The position numbers and the translations under genes were made by a program. Below, one piece after another: positions 53,825 to 62,720 of a stretch of 64,000 nucleotides of DNA (positions are counted from its first letter, which is position 1; each line of letters starts with the position of its first letter). Origin of the DNA: CAKRJP01 sp963589425 (GTDB taxonomy: Bacteria; Bacillota; Clostridia; Lachnospirales; Lachnospiraceae); NCBI GenBank assembly GCA_963589425.1, contig CAVAKZ010000006.1:1-64000 (forward strand). Direction: 5' to 3'. The notes under the pieces were generated by a model. It saw only the letters and a program-made list of their open reading frames with translations. It had not been told where the DNA came from and ran no database searches.

Positions 53825-54754
53825 ATGAGATATTGTTTTGGAATTGATATCGGTGGAACTACGGTAAAGATTGGCCTGTTTTCAATTAACGGAGAAGTGA
53901 TTGATAAATGGGAAATCAAAACCAGAACTGAAAATCAGGGAGAGAATATTCTCCCTGATATCAGCCAGGCTATTTTAAGCAAGTTAGAAGAAAAAAGAAT
54001 TCAGAAATCCGATGTCAATGGAATAGGAATTGGAGTCCCGGCACCGGTAAAGGCAGACGGTATCGTAAAAAACACAGTAAACCTTGGATGGAAGTATAAA
54101 GAGGTAAAACCAGAAATGGAAGCACTTTGCGGACTTCGCACAGAGGTTGGAAATGATGCCAATGTGGCAGCCCTTGGAGAAATGTGGCTGGGAGCCGGAA
54201 AAGGTCAGGAAAATATGATCATGGTTACTCTTGGAACCGGTGTGGGCGGTGGAATCATCGTGGAAGGCAAACCCCTGGTTGGTGCTCACGGTGCAGGCGG
54301 AGAGATTGGTCACATCTGTATGAATTATGAGGAAACCGAGCACTGTGGTTGTGGAAATACCGGGTGCCTGGAGCAGTATGGATCAGCCACAGGAATTGTA
54401 ATGCTAGCAGAGAGACGTTTGGCAAAGGATGATCGAGATACTGTTTTAAAAGACGAGCCTTTAAGCGCTAAGAGTATCTTTGATGCTATGAAGGCCGGAG
54501 ATGCTCTGGCTATAGATGTTGTTGAAGAGTTCAGTCGTTATCTTGGCTATGGTTTGGCGAACCTGGCAGCTGTAACGGATCCTTCCGTAATTGTAATTGG
54601 AGGAGGAGTATCCAATGCCGGAGAAATTTTACTGGATTATGTAAAAAAATATTTCCAGCAAAAAGCCTTCTTTGCAAATAAAAATACAGAATTTATTCTT
54701 GCAACCCTGGGAAACAGTGCAGGAATCTGTGGAGCTGCAAAATTGATATTGTAG
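53825..54754 (+). CDS. ROK-family sugar kinase (glucokinase-like)
   Basis: This 309-residue kinase starts with the phosphate-binding motif GIDIGGTTVKIGLF. It has the ROK zinc motif with His and three Cys in GHICMNYEETEHCGCGNTGC, then the Glu of CLEQYGS, and a conserved C-terminal GGGVSNAGE. It should phosphorylate glucose or a related hexose. As the last enzyme gene of the operon it would trap the recovered sugar for glycolysis. Confidence 0.92.
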   Translation: MRYCFGIDIGGTTVKIGLFSINGEVIDKWEIKTRTENQGENILPDISQAILSKLEEKRIQKSDVNGIGIGVPAPVKADGIVKNTVNLGWKYKEVKPEMEALCGLRTEVGNDANVAALGEMWLGAGKGQENMIMVTLGTGVGGGIIVEGKPLVGAHGAGGEIGHICMNYEETEHCGCGNTGCLEQYGSATGIVMLAERRLAKDDRDTVLKDEPLSAKSIFDAMKAGDALAIDVVEEFSRYLGYGLANLAAVTDPSVIVIGGGVSNAGEILLDYVKKYFQQKAFFANKNTEFILATLGNSAGICGAAKLIL

Positions 54755-54929
54755 ATAATTTTGCTATAAAAACATCTCCTGATTCAAGCTATATCAAATA
54801 TAAATGTCAATATTCTTGTAAAACTGGATAATTATCTGACTGGTTTTGGAATAAAATCAGCGTTAAAATAGCAGGTGTAAAAACGAAATTGAGAAAAAAC
54901 AGATATAGAGAATTAAAGGAGACGTCAAT

Positions 54930-55112
54930 ATGAGCACAATTACAATGAAAAATGCAGTGGAGTTAAATTCAACAGGAATCAGTGAAGAGGCAGGAGTTAT
55001 CGAGAAATTTAAAAAATATCTTTTAAATAACTCAGAGTACTTCGCGGCCAGCGCAGTCATGATGACAGGCAATTCCTATGGAGCTGCGCAGATTATGAAA
55101 AATGCAAAATAA
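54930..55112 (+). CDS. Orphan 60-residue protein
   Basis: I do not recognise this protein. It is short and without a signal peptide, Cys residues or a clear membrane helix: an amphipathic N-terminal half with VIEKFKKYLLNNSE and a small-residue C-terminal half with ASAVMMTGNSYGAAQIM. It looks real because AAAGGAG at 54915-54921 lies eight bases before ATG and a dedicated terminator follows 12 bases after the stop. It may be a peptide signal, a small regulator or a subunit of the preceding pathway. The gap 54755-54929 shows no gene. Confidence 0.65.
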   Translation: MSTITMKNAVELNSTGISEEAGVIEKFKKYLLNNSEYFAASAVMMTGNSYGAAQIMKNAK

Positions 55113-55123
55113 TAGAAAAGGAA

Positions 55124-55160
55124 TGAACAAGGCAGAAATTCTTGCCTTGTTCATTTTTTT
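55124..55160 (+). terminator. Terminator after the small orphan gene
   Basis: TGAACAAGGCA (55124-55134) pairs with TGCCTTGTTCA (55143-55153) and ends in seven T. Confidence 0.9.
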
Positions 55161-55248
55161 AGGAAAATCATCAGGAAAGGATACGTTCCTAAGTCTAGAA
55201 TGTGTTATTATTGACAGATAGAATTTAATGAAAAACAGGAGAAGACTT

Positions 55249-55797
55249 ATGAAGATAATGATAGCCTCAGATATTCATGGATCTGCCTATTATTGCAGAC
55301 AATTGTTAAATATGTTCCAAAAGGAGAAAGCTGATCGCCTCATGCTTCTTGGAGATGTGTTATATCACGGACCAAGAAATGATCTTCCCAAGGAATATGC
55401 ACCTAAGGATGTAATCGCAATGTTAAATCCCATGAAGGATAAGATCCTTTGCGTTCGGGGCAATTGTGATACAGAAGTGGATCAGATGGTATTGGAATTT
55501 CCCATTTTGGCAGAATACGCCATCCTCACAGTAGGAGACCGTTTAGTGTATGCAACTCACGGACATAATTACAATATAAAGCAATGTCCACCTCTTATGC
55601 CGGGAGATATCTTGTTGCATGGTCATACCCATGTGCCGGCCTGGGAAGGCTTTGGACAGGATAATATTTATCTGAATCCGGGATCTATATCTATTCCAAA
55701 AGAGGACAGCCCCCATGGATATATGACCTTAGAGGGAAAGGCCTTCCTTTGGAAAGATTTAGATGGAGAAATCTATCATTCTTTAGAATTAAAGTAA
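55249..55797 (+). CDS. YfcE/MJ0936-type metallophosphodiesterase
   Basis: This 182-residue enzyme has the calcineurin-like metal motifs in order: SDIHGSAYY, LLGDVLYHG, VRGNCD, THGHNYN and LLHGHTHVP. YfcE-family enzymes hydrolyse phosphodiester or phosphomonoester substrates; the physiological one is unknown. The start at 55249 follows AGGAG by seven bases, in place of an in-frame ATG at 55228 without a site. Confidence 0.9.
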   Translation: MKIMIASDIHGSAYYCRQLLNMFQKEKADRLMLLGDVLYHGPRNDLPKEYAPKDVIAMLNPMKDKILCVRGNCDTEVDQMVLEFPILAEYAILTVGDRLVYATHGHNYNIKQCPPLMPGDILLHGHTHVPAWEGFGQDNIYLNPGSISIPKEDSPHGYMTLEGKAFLWKDLDGEIYHSLELK

Positions 55798-55931
55798 ATG
55801 ATTAGTTTTCACAGTTTCTTCAAATCCTAATCACTGGACAATCACAAACTTTCGTTATACTAGCTCCTGTAAGTTGTTAATGTTTCTTTGGATGAGCCAT
55901 TGGAATAAAGACAATGAAAGGAGCTTATTTT

Positions 55932-57872
55932 ATGAGAAATAAAAAATTGTGGAAGGCATTATTTTGCGGAGGATTAACCTCTGCTGTTATTCTTACTGGT
56001 TGCAGTGCAACCACAAGCAACAGTGTAGTGGTATCTGACAGTACCGTATCCGGTACCGTATCTTCAGTGGATGGGGATACCATTACCTTAACTACCAGCA
56101 CCGGAATGGGTGGTGGCCAGGCCCCAAGTGGAGAAGCCCCAAGTGGAAATGGCACAGACCAGGGAAGTGCTGACGGACAGACCCCACCGGAGAAGCCGGA
56201 TGGAGACACTTCCTCATCTTCAGATGATACAAAGTCATCAGAAGAAAACAAGACAGATGCAAACGCGTCATCAGACAGCAAGAGCGATGGACAGCAGTCA
56301 TCATCAGATAAACCATCTGGGGATGCCGGAAATCAGCCTTCCGGAGAAGGTGGAGAACAAGCACCGGGGGGTCAAGGGGGAGATACCTCAGGAATTACCT
56401 TTGAGGTTGTATTGAAAGATACCTCTGTTCTTAAGGACTCAGATGACAACTCTGTAAAACTTAGTGATATTAAAGAAGGAGACAATCTCACGATTAAAGT
56501 AGATGAAGATGGAAAGATCACTTCTGTGGTAGTGGGTGAGAGCTCAGGAGATTCTTCCCAGGCAGTGACAGATTATACAGCTTTAAAAGAATTTACCGAA
56601 GACAGTGAGGTTTCCGGTGAAAGCTATGATTCTACAGGAACTGATGAAAATGCTATTATAGTAAGCAGTGGGGCCAAGGTGACCTTTGACAATATCGAGG
56701 CAACACGTACATCTGAGGACAGTACAGGGGGAGACAATTCCAGTTTTTATGGAGTGGGAGCAGCCCTTCTTACTACCGATGGAACTTCCTATGTAAAGGG
56801 TGGAAACTTTACCACAGATGCTAACGGCGGTGCAGGCCTTTTTGCCTACGGAGACGGAGTGGTTTATGTTTCTGATGCAACCATTAAAACCAGTGCAGAT
56901 ACCTCAGGAGGAATTCATGCAGCAGGAGGAGGAACACTTTACGCTTGGGATCTTGATGTGACTACAGCAGGAAATTCTTCTGCAGCCATTCGAAGCGACA
57001 GAGGCGGCGGAACTATGGTGGTAGATGGTGGAACCTATACTTCCACAGGAACAGGTTCTCCTGCCGTTTATACAACTGCAGATATTTCCATCAGTGATGC
57101 GACTTTGACAGCAGAAAATTCCGAAGGAGTGTGCTTGGAGGGAAAGAACAATCTTCGTTTATATAACTGTGACTTAACAGGAAATATGTCGGATGATGAT
57201 CAAAATGATTGCACCTGGAATGTAATTTTATACCAAAGTATGTCCGGAGATTCAGAAGAAGGTGAAGGAACTTTCCAGATGACAGGAGGAAGCCTGACTG
57301 CAAAAAATGGGGGACAGTTTTACACCACCAACACTCAGTCTACCTTTTACCTTTCTGATGTAGATATTACCAATGCTTCAGATTCTGAATTTTTCCTTCG
57401 ATGCACAGGAAATAACAACCAGAGAGGTTGGGGAACTAGTGGTTCAAACGGAGCAGATTGCAATTTCACAGCCTCCAGCCAGACTATGGAAGGCGATGTA
57501 ATTTACGATAGCATCAGTAACTTAGACTTCTATCTTACCAATGGAAGCATCATTACAGGAGCCTTCGTAGATGATGAAACTTATGCAGGAGAAGGTGGAG
57601 ATGGAAGTGCAAATCTTTATATTGATTCCGACTCTACCTGGGTTGTAACAGGGGACAGTACTCTGACAAATCTTCAGAGTGAGGGAACCATCCAGGATGC
57701 AGATGGAAAAACCGTAACCATTAAGGGAACCGACGGAAGTGTCTATGTAGAAGGAGATAGTCAGTATACCATTACTGTAGAAAAATATAACAAGACAGCA
57801 GATCTTTCCGGAGCAGCTACAGGAGACAGCTTCTCAGATCATTCTGTAGAAAAGCCAAGTGAACTTTCATAA
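55932..57872 (+). CDS. Secreted lipoprotein with disordered linker and beta-helix domain
   Basis: This 646-residue protein has a signal peptide with lipobox LTGC (Cys near residue 23), then a short beta domain (DSTVSGTVSSVDGDTITL). A Gly/Ser/Pro/Gln-rich disordered linker follows (about 50-150), then a second copy-like segment. A long region (about 220-620) has repeating strand-turn units such as VYVSDATIKTSADTSGGIHA and MVVDGGTYTSTGTGSPAVYT, suggesting a right-handed beta helix. It is probably surface exposed and binds polysaccharide or a surface. It could be an inactive relative of polysaccharide lyases; no catalytic residues can be named. AAAGGAG (55916-55922) fixes the start. Confidence 0.78.
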   Translation: MRNKKLWKALFCGGLTSAVILTGCSATTSNSVVVSDSTVSGTVSSVDGDTITLTTSTGMGGGQAPSGEAPSGNGTDQGSADGQTPPEKPDGDTSSSSDDTKSSEENKTDANASSDSKSDGQQSSSDKPSGDAGNQPSGEGGEQAPGGQGGDTSGITFEVVLKDTSVLKDSDDNSVKLSDIKEGDNLTIKVDEDGKITSVVVGESSGDSSQAVTDYTALKEFTEDSEVSGESYDSTGTDENAIIVSSGAKVTFDNIEATRTSEDSTGGDNSSFYGVGAALLTTDGTSYVKGGNFTTDANGGAGLFAYGDGVVYVSDATIKTSADTSGGIHAAGGGTLYAWDLDVTTAGNSSAAIRSDRGGGTMVVDGGTYTSTGTGSPAVYTTADISISDATLTAENSEGVCLEGKNNLRLYNCDLTGNMSDDDQNDCTWNVILYQSMSGDSEEGEGTFQMTGGSLTAKNGGQFYTTNTQSTFYLSDVDITNASDSEFFLRCTGNNNQRGWGTSGSNGADCNFTASSQTMEGDVIYDSISNLDFYLTNGSIITGAFVDDETYAGEGGDGSANLYIDSDSTWVVTGDSTLTNLQSEGTIQDADGKTVTIKGTDGSVYVEGDSQYTITVEKYNKTADLSGAATGDSFSDHSVEKPSELS

Positions 57873-57936
57873 AATTCATAAAGTCAGAAATAGATTTTTC
57901 AATCATAAAAATGCGTTTTCTATAAATAGATAAAAG

Positions 57937-57979
57937 AAACCCAGGAAATTGGCCGCTATAGCCAGTTTCCTGGGTTTTT
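57937..57979. terminator. Bidirectional terminator between convergent genes
   Basis: Arms 57937-57953 and 57961-57977 (17 bp, one G-U pair) have an A-rich left side and a T run on the right. They serve the beta-helix gene (+) and the HAD gene (-). Confidence 0.88.
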
Positions 57980-57998
57980 CTTCCAAATCTTTTGGGGT

Positions 57999-58472
57999 TT
58001 AATGATTGATTCCTGTAAGGATGGTGCTTAGGTGTGTACATTGAATTCCGCTAGTAACAGCCTGAAGTAAAATGTGATAAGTATCTTCAATAAGCTCGCA
58101 GTTCACTGCAGCTACCCCTAGTTCCTGGGCTTTTTCTAAAATATAGTCCACTTTTTGATTGTCATGCTCCACTCCAATGACTTCCTCGAAAAGTCCCGGG
58201 TAGTGCTGGCTTACAAATTTGCGCTTGGCCTTAATCTCCTCCGGGGAGCTGGTAGTGCTTAAGACGAATAACTTGGCACCATTTGCCTTTGCTGCCTCAA
58301 TATATTCTTTTACAACTGGTACAGGTCTGCAATATTCATAGGTGTCTTCGCCGTGGGCCTTGCAATATTCTTGCCACTGTTCTCCGGACATTCCAATTTG
58401 AAATTTTTCGTTTACCTTGTAGCAGGGACTGCTGAGAGTTCCGTCTACATCAACAAATACTAATTTTTTCAT
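57999..58472 (-). CDS. Small HAD-superfamily hydrolase
   Basis: This 157-residue protein starts KKLVFVDVDGTLSSP, the HAD motif I with both Asp, has FVLSTTSS as motif II and a C-terminal NCELIEDTYHI in place of motif III/IV. It is shorter than most HAD enzymes and has only a small cap. The substrate is unknown. GGGAGG lies upstream of the ATG at 58472; the 12 codons before it are not part of the fold. Confidence 0.82.
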   Translation of the reverse strand: MKKLVFVDVDGTLSSPCYKVNEKFQIGMSGEQWQEYCKAHGEDTYEYCRPVPVVKEYIEAAKANGAKLFVLSTTSSPEEIKAKRKFVSQHYPGLFEEVIGVEHDNQKVDYILEKAQELGVAAVNCELIEDTYHILLQAVTSGIQCTHLSTILTGINH

Positions 58473-58585
58473 AGTTGCCTCCCATATAGATTTATAAAAT
58501 ACTGTCAAATATTTATGGACTTATTATAACATAATTGCTTCCTTGTAAAGTCCCTGCAAAGAAGAAGTTTTGGATTTAATTAGAA

Positions 58586-58640
58586 ACAAAAACTGCCACA
58601 AAAGAGCTTGGAGATTTTCCTCCAAGTCTTTTTGTGGCAG
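58586..58640 (-). terminator. Terminator of the PIN-like gene
   Basis: On the minus strand CTGCCACAAAAAGACTTGGAG pairs imperfectly with the bases ending at 58593 and runs into TTTTTG. Confidence 0.85.
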
Positions 58641-58666
58641 CTGCCGTCCGGATGACCTTTCCATAA

Positions 58667-59944
58667 TTATTTCATAGCTGATATAATCTTAAAATATGGT
58701 TTGAATAAACTATAGTATTTGATGCCATTAGCAGAACCGTATGTTTTGTTAATGGCAGATCGAATACCATTTAAATTCTTGGTCTTATTTTTGTTTTTCT
58801 CTAGAAAATCAACAAAATCCCCAGGATTTTCAAGCTCACTGTGTAAGAAGATTATATCAGTAATATGAGTTACTTTTTCCTTGCGGGAATAAATTGTTTG
58901 CTTATAGGGATAAGCAGATGATTTAATGGTCTTGTAAATCTTCTGGCCTTGGTCCCGACCATAAATGTGAACCAAGCTTTCGTGGAGGGACTCTAAAGAG
59001 TCCTTTGTAATACAATTGATGATTTCGTCCACTTCCTCTTTGTTAAAGGGGTAAGGAGAATTTTCTTCCTCTTTGAAGTGAGAACTTTCTTTGTCAACCT
59101 CTGTTACTTCAGCAGTGTCCGCTTCCATGTCTTCAAAGGTTAGGGAAAGCTGTTCCTCTGTCTCGGCAAACTCAGGAAGATAAGTGACAGTCTCAGAATC
59201 TTCAGAATCCGTAGCTGAATTTTCTTCTGATTCGGCAAATTCAGGAAGGCCGGTTCTTATATCAGGTTCCATAGAAGTTCCAGCTTCCACATGGGTTTCC
59301 GATCCCCCAGGAGTTCCAGCTTCCACATGGGTTTTCGGTCCCCCAGGAGTTCCAGCTTCCATAGGAGTTACCAGTTCCATAGGAGTTTCTGCTTCCACAA
59401 GAGTCTCCGCCACCCCAGGAGTTCCAGCTTCCACATGAGTTTCTGCTTCCCCAGGAGTTCCAGCTTCTACAGGAGTTCCAGCTTCCCCAAGAGTCTCTGC
59501 CTCTGTAGAAATTTCTGCCCTTACAGGACTTTCCGTCTCCGTGGTCTTCTGCTTGTGCAGCGCAATCTTGCAGAAATTCACATTGACTCTTCGAACAGCA
59601 AAGCCTTTCTTTTTCCAGAATTTCACGGCGGCATCAAAACCAGTGTCATTACTCATGACTACATATTCTGTGTCGTCTTTCAGGGAATCTTCATTCATAA
59701 GATAACCCATATAAGAAATTAGCTGGAAATCCAAAGCGTTGTTGCCTTCAAAGCATTCCTCGAAGGTAATCTTCTGGGTGGTATTACCAAGAAGCTTCAC
59801 CACAGACATGTAGGACATGTGGGGAGAATTCTTGGTATAGAAGATAATAATCTCGTCTTCAGCATTTGCCAGATCAAGCAGCATCAACCAATTGTCATTT
59901 ACATTTTCGCTATCAACTAAATAATATTTGATAATGTTCACCAT
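58667..59944 (-). CDS. PIN-like nuclease-fold protein with hexapeptide repeats and two C-terminal helical repeats
   Basis: This 425-residue protein has an N-terminal PIN-like domain (about 1-128) with acidic positions in YLVDSENV, FEECFEGNNALDFQLISYMG and MSNDTGFD, the layout of a metal-dependent ribonuclease. A linker (about 135-235) consists of degenerate six-residue units such as HVEAGT-PGGSET. Two copies of a short LPEFAE motif and an acidic stretch follow. The C terminus holds two similar modules: LHESLVHIYGRDQGQKIYKTIK and IRSAINKTYGSANGIKYYSLFK. I know similar PIN-like domains in conflict systems, but no partner gene is present. Function is unknown; RNA binding or cleavage is inference. 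Confidence 0.72.
   Translation of the reverse strand: MVNIIKYYLVDSENVNDNWLMLLDLANAEDEIIIFYTKNSPHMSYMSVVKLLGNTTQKITFEECFEGNNALDFQLISYMGYLMNEDSLKDDTEYVVMSNDTGFDAAVKFWKKKGFAVRRVNVNFCKIALHKQKTTETESPVRAEISTEAETLGEAGTPVEAGTPGEAETHVEAGTPGVAETLVEAETPMELVTPMEAGTPGGPKTHVEAGTPGGSETHVEAGTSMEPDIRTGLPEFAESEENSATDSEDSETVTYLPEFAETEEQLSLTFEDMEADTAEVTEVDKESSHFKEEENSPYPFNKEEVDEIINCITKDSLESLHESLVHIYGRDQGQKIYKTIKSSAYPYKQTIYSRKEKVTHITDIIFLHSELENPGDFVDFLEKNKNKTKNLNGIRSAINKTYGSANGIKYYSLFKPYFKIISAMK
59275..59480 (-). repeat. 18-bp tandem repeats in the PIN-like gene
   Basis: Units of 18 bp, partly arranged as 36-bp doublets, encode (P/H)(M/V/G)E(A)GT-type hexapeptides. The copies at about 59285-59356 differ by only a few bases, which suggests recent slippage. 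Confidence 0.75.
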
Positions 59945-60073
59945 TCATCCAGACTAGAGTATTGTAACACAGCTGGTGGAACTTTACAAAATGTAGAAAA
60001 CAATTGTAGCTTATAGGTTGCATAAAAAAACAATTCGTTTTATTATGGGGTTAATGTTTGAGGAGGAGAAAGA

Positions 60074-61180
60074 ATGAAGAGAAAATTATGTGTACTATTG
60101 GCTGCGCTGATGGTTGTCTCTGTACTTCCGGCTTGTTCAAAGAAGTCCGGTGATACAAAAGAATCCACCGTTGCCAAGAAAGAAACCAAAGAAACAACAG
60201 AAGAAGAGACCGTTGAGGAAGAAGAGGAAACAGAAGAAATCCCTGCTAACCAGAATCTTCTCACAGGAATCCCGGATTTAACAGACGGGGCTATTGGAAA
60301 ACGTCCGGTGGCAGTTATGGTAAATAATATTCCTGATGCCATGCCTCAGTATGGTGTGGAGAAGGCAGATATTATTTTTGAAATCCCGGTAGAGGGAGAC
60401 CATACCAGATTTATGGCCTTGTATGGAGATTATACCACCGTGCCTAAGATCTGCCCCATCAGAAGCTGTAGATATTACTTCCCGGCACTGTCTCAGGGCT
60501 TTGATGCTTTTTATGTAAACTGGGGAATTGATGATTCTATTTCAGATTATTTAGAGGCCCTGAACCTAGATCAATATGATGGAATTTACAATGCAGGAAA
60601 CCTCTTCGGAAGAGATCAGGACCGTCTGAATGCAGGCTATGCCCTAGAGCATACAGGAACCTTTGATGGAACACAGTTTGCATCTGTAGTTCAGTCAGAG
60701 GGAAAACGAACAGACCTTCAGGAGAGGCTGAAAGATGCAGCATTCAAGTTTAATGGCTTGAATGAGCAGTTGAAGGCTGGAACTGATAATTGTACAAGAG
60801 TGGATATTAATTTTGGTGCGCAGACCGCTGCCTTGATTTATGACGAAGCTTCAAAGACCTACAAGAAGGAAAATAACGGAGCTGCACAGATTGACAGCAG
60901 TACCGGAAATCAGCTTTCCTTCACCAATGTTTTTGTTTTGGAGACAACCATTACTGTAAGAGACGAAGTGGGACATAAGCAGTTGGATTGGGAAGGTGGA
61001 TCAAAGACTGTTGGATATTATATTTCCAATGGAGGCATTCAGAAGATCCATTGGTGTAAGACGCCAAATGATGAGTCGTCTAGATTACTCTTCTTTGATG
61101 ATTCAGGAAATGAGATTAAGATTAATCGAGGAAAGAGCTATATTGCATTTAACTATGCGAATCAGGCAACCTTCCAATAA
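60074..61180 (+). CDS. DUF3048 lipoprotein (YerB family)
   Basis: This 368-residue protein has a signal peptide with lipobox VLPAC (Cys near 21), an acidic Glu/Thr-rich linker (about 30-58), and the two-part DUF3048 domain. The first part runs from NLLTGIPD through RPVAVMVNN and PIRSCRYYF; the second contains WEGGSKTVGYYISNGG and LLFFDDSGNEIKINRGKSY. The function of YerB-type lipoproteins is not established. GAGGAGG precedes the ATG. It stands alone with its own terminator. Confidence 0.9.
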   Translation: MKRKLCVLLAALMVVSVLPACSKKSGDTKESTVAKKETKETTEEETVEEEEETEEIPANQNLLTGIPDLTDGAIGKRPVAVMVNNIPDAMPQYGVEKADIIFEIPVEGDHTRFMALYGDYTTVPKICPIRSCRYYFPALSQGFDAFYVNWGIDDSISDYLEALNLDQYDGIYNAGNLFGRDQDRLNAGYALEHTGTFDGTQFASVVQSEGKRTDLQERLKDAAFKFNGLNEQLKAGTDNCTRVDINFGAQTAALIYDEASKTYKKENNGAAQIDSSTGNQLSFTNVFVLETTITVRDEVGHKQLDWEGGSKTVGYYISNGGIQKIHWCKTPNDESSRLLFFDDSGNEIKINRGKSYIAFNYANQATFQ

Positions 61181-61208
61181 TAGAACTAGAATAACAAGAT
61201 AAAAGATG

Positions 61209-61258
61209 ATCCCCTGAAGGACTCTGATAAAAATCAAAGGGCCTTCAGGGGATTTTTT
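61209..61258 (+). terminator. Terminator after the DUF3048 gene
   Basis: ATCCCCTGAAGG (61209-61220) pairs with CCTTCAGGGGAT (61242-61253) and is followed by a T tract. Confidence 0.9.
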
Positions 61259-61277
61259 CATGTATTATATTTCTATT

Positions 61278-62054
61278 CTATAGAGAAGCCAGAATTTCTT
61301 TTAAAACAGCTAGTACGGAAGGAGTCCGCTTATTGGCATACTTTTCTACGCCGGGGGCACAAGGGTCCATGGCATAGCCGGTGCCGGCAAATTCTAACAT
61401 AGCCGTATCATTATACTCGTCCCCGAAAGCAATGCACTCTTCCCTGGAAATTCCCATAAGATTACACAATTTCTCCAGAGCAATTCCCTTGTTTACTCCA
61501 TCAGGGACAAAGTCTACCCAATCTTTTCCGGAGGTTACAATAGTGATCTCCTGGCCGAATAGTTCCCGAAAATGCTCGAAACTCTTAATATCAGCCCCGA
61601 AGTCACAGAGGGCAAACTTAATAAAAGGCTTTTCTATGTCATCCATGGAAGCTACTTTTTCTATATCATAATGAATGACATCCCGCATAATGTGTATGAA
61701 TTCGTCGTTATCTGAATCGGTATAGCTTTTATCTACGCAGGAAACAAAGGGAGCACAAGGCCATTCTCTGGCGGCTTTAAAAATACGCAGGGCCAGTTCT
61801 CTTGGGATTTCACCACTTGCGATTTTTTGGTCTTCGTAAAATACGATGGCTCCGTTTTCTGAAATATAATAAATATCATCGGCTACAGGTTCAAAAAGGT
61901 GGACAAGACTATTGTAACCACGGCCGCTGGCAGCAGAAAAGCGAACCCCTTTTTCTTTTAATTTTGAAATAACATCAAATAACTCCGGATCCAGTTCCTG
62001 GGCACCATTTTTTAACAAAGTCCCGTCAATATCGCTGGCAATTAATTTAATCAT
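61278..62054 (-). CDS. Cof-type HAD-IIB sugar phosphatase
   Basis: This 258-residue hydrolase starts with IKLIASDIDGTLL (motif I), has FSAASGRGYNSL (motif II), a IIB cap domain, KGIALEKLCNLMGI with the motif III Lys, and AFGDEYNDTAML (motif IV). Cof-type enzymes dephosphorylate sugar phosphates or cofactors such as FMN and PLP. GGAG lies ten bases before the ATG at 62054. Confidence 0.9.
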   Translation of the reverse strand: MIKLIASDIDGTLLKNGAQELDPELFDVISKLKEKGVRFSAASGRGYNSLVHLFEPVADDIYYISENGAIVFYEDQKIASGEIPRELALRIFKAAREWPCAPFVSCVDKSYTDSDNDEFIHIMRDVIHYDIEKVASMDDIEKPFIKFALCDFGADIKSFEHFRELFGQEITIVTSGKDWVDFVPDGVNKGIALEKLCNLMGISREECIAFGDEYNDTAMLEFAGTGYAMDPCAPGVEKYANKRTPSVLAVLKEILASL

Positions 62055-62230
62055 AAAAATATTACTCCTTCATAAATTATATAAATGGATATTCAAACCT
62101 ATCTCTAATATCTTGCGGTATTCCGCTCCAAACATTATAATATAACTTGCCGTTGGAGGGCAAAAGATATTTTGCCCTCTTTAAGTGAAAAGATAATAAG
62201 GTATGTTTTTAGGAATGAAAGGACTAGGCT

Positions 62231-62671
62231 ATGAAAATCGGAATCGGAAATGATCATGCAGCTGTTGAGATGAAAAATGAGATCGCAGAATATTTAAAAG
62301 AGAAGGGCTATGAGGTGGTAAATTTTGGGACAGATACCCATGAGAGTTGTAACTACCCGGAATATGGTGAGAAGGTAGGTAGAGCAGTAGTAGCAGGGGA
62401 TGTAGATCTTGGAATCCTAATCTGCGGTACCGGAGTAGGAATTTCCCTGGCGGCTAATAAGGTAAAGGGGGTTCGGGCTGTGGTTTGTTCAGAACCATTT
62501 TCGGCCAAGCTTTCCAGACAGCACAACAATACAAATATTCTGGCCTTTGGTTCCCGCGTCATTGGAATTGAGATGGCAAAGATGATTATTGATGAATGGT
62601 TGGCTGCTGAATTTCAGGGAGGCAGACACCAGACCCGTGTAGACATGATCATGGCCATTGAAAATAAATAG
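62231..62671 (+). CDS. rpiB: Ribose-5-phosphate isomerase B
   Basis: This 146-residue protein begins KIGIGNDHAAVEMKNEI and holds the catalytic Cys in LICGTGVGISLAANK, with GSRVIGIEMA near the end. These are the RpiB/LacAB signatures. The length and the single gene favour RpiB over the LacA/LacB pair. It interconverts ribose and ribulose 5-phosphates. AAAGGA precedes the start. The 175-base gap upstream is the divergent promoter region shared with the Cof-type gene. Confidence 0.92.
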   Translation: MKIGIGNDHAAVEMKNEIAEYLKEKGYEVVNFGTDTHESCNYPEYGEKVGRAVVAGDVDLGILICGTGVGISLAANKVKGVRAVVCSEPFSAKLSRQHNNTNILAFGSRVIGIEMAKMIIDEWLAAEFQGGRHQTRVDMIMAIENK

Positions 62672-62720
62672 AAGATCTTATGATTCATCTATCGAAATTA
62701 AGAAGAAAATGGAGTAAAAA

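Noticed and set aside
56092..56415. Overlapping frames within the linker of the beta-helix lipoprotein
   Set aside because: They are shadows of a biased Gly/Ser/Gln-rich segment, with no RBS or domain.
59184..59722. Plus-strand repeat-rich open frames opposite the PIN-like gene
   Set aside because: They arise from the 18-bp repeats on the other strand. The minus-strand frame has the recognisable domain, a start and a terminator.
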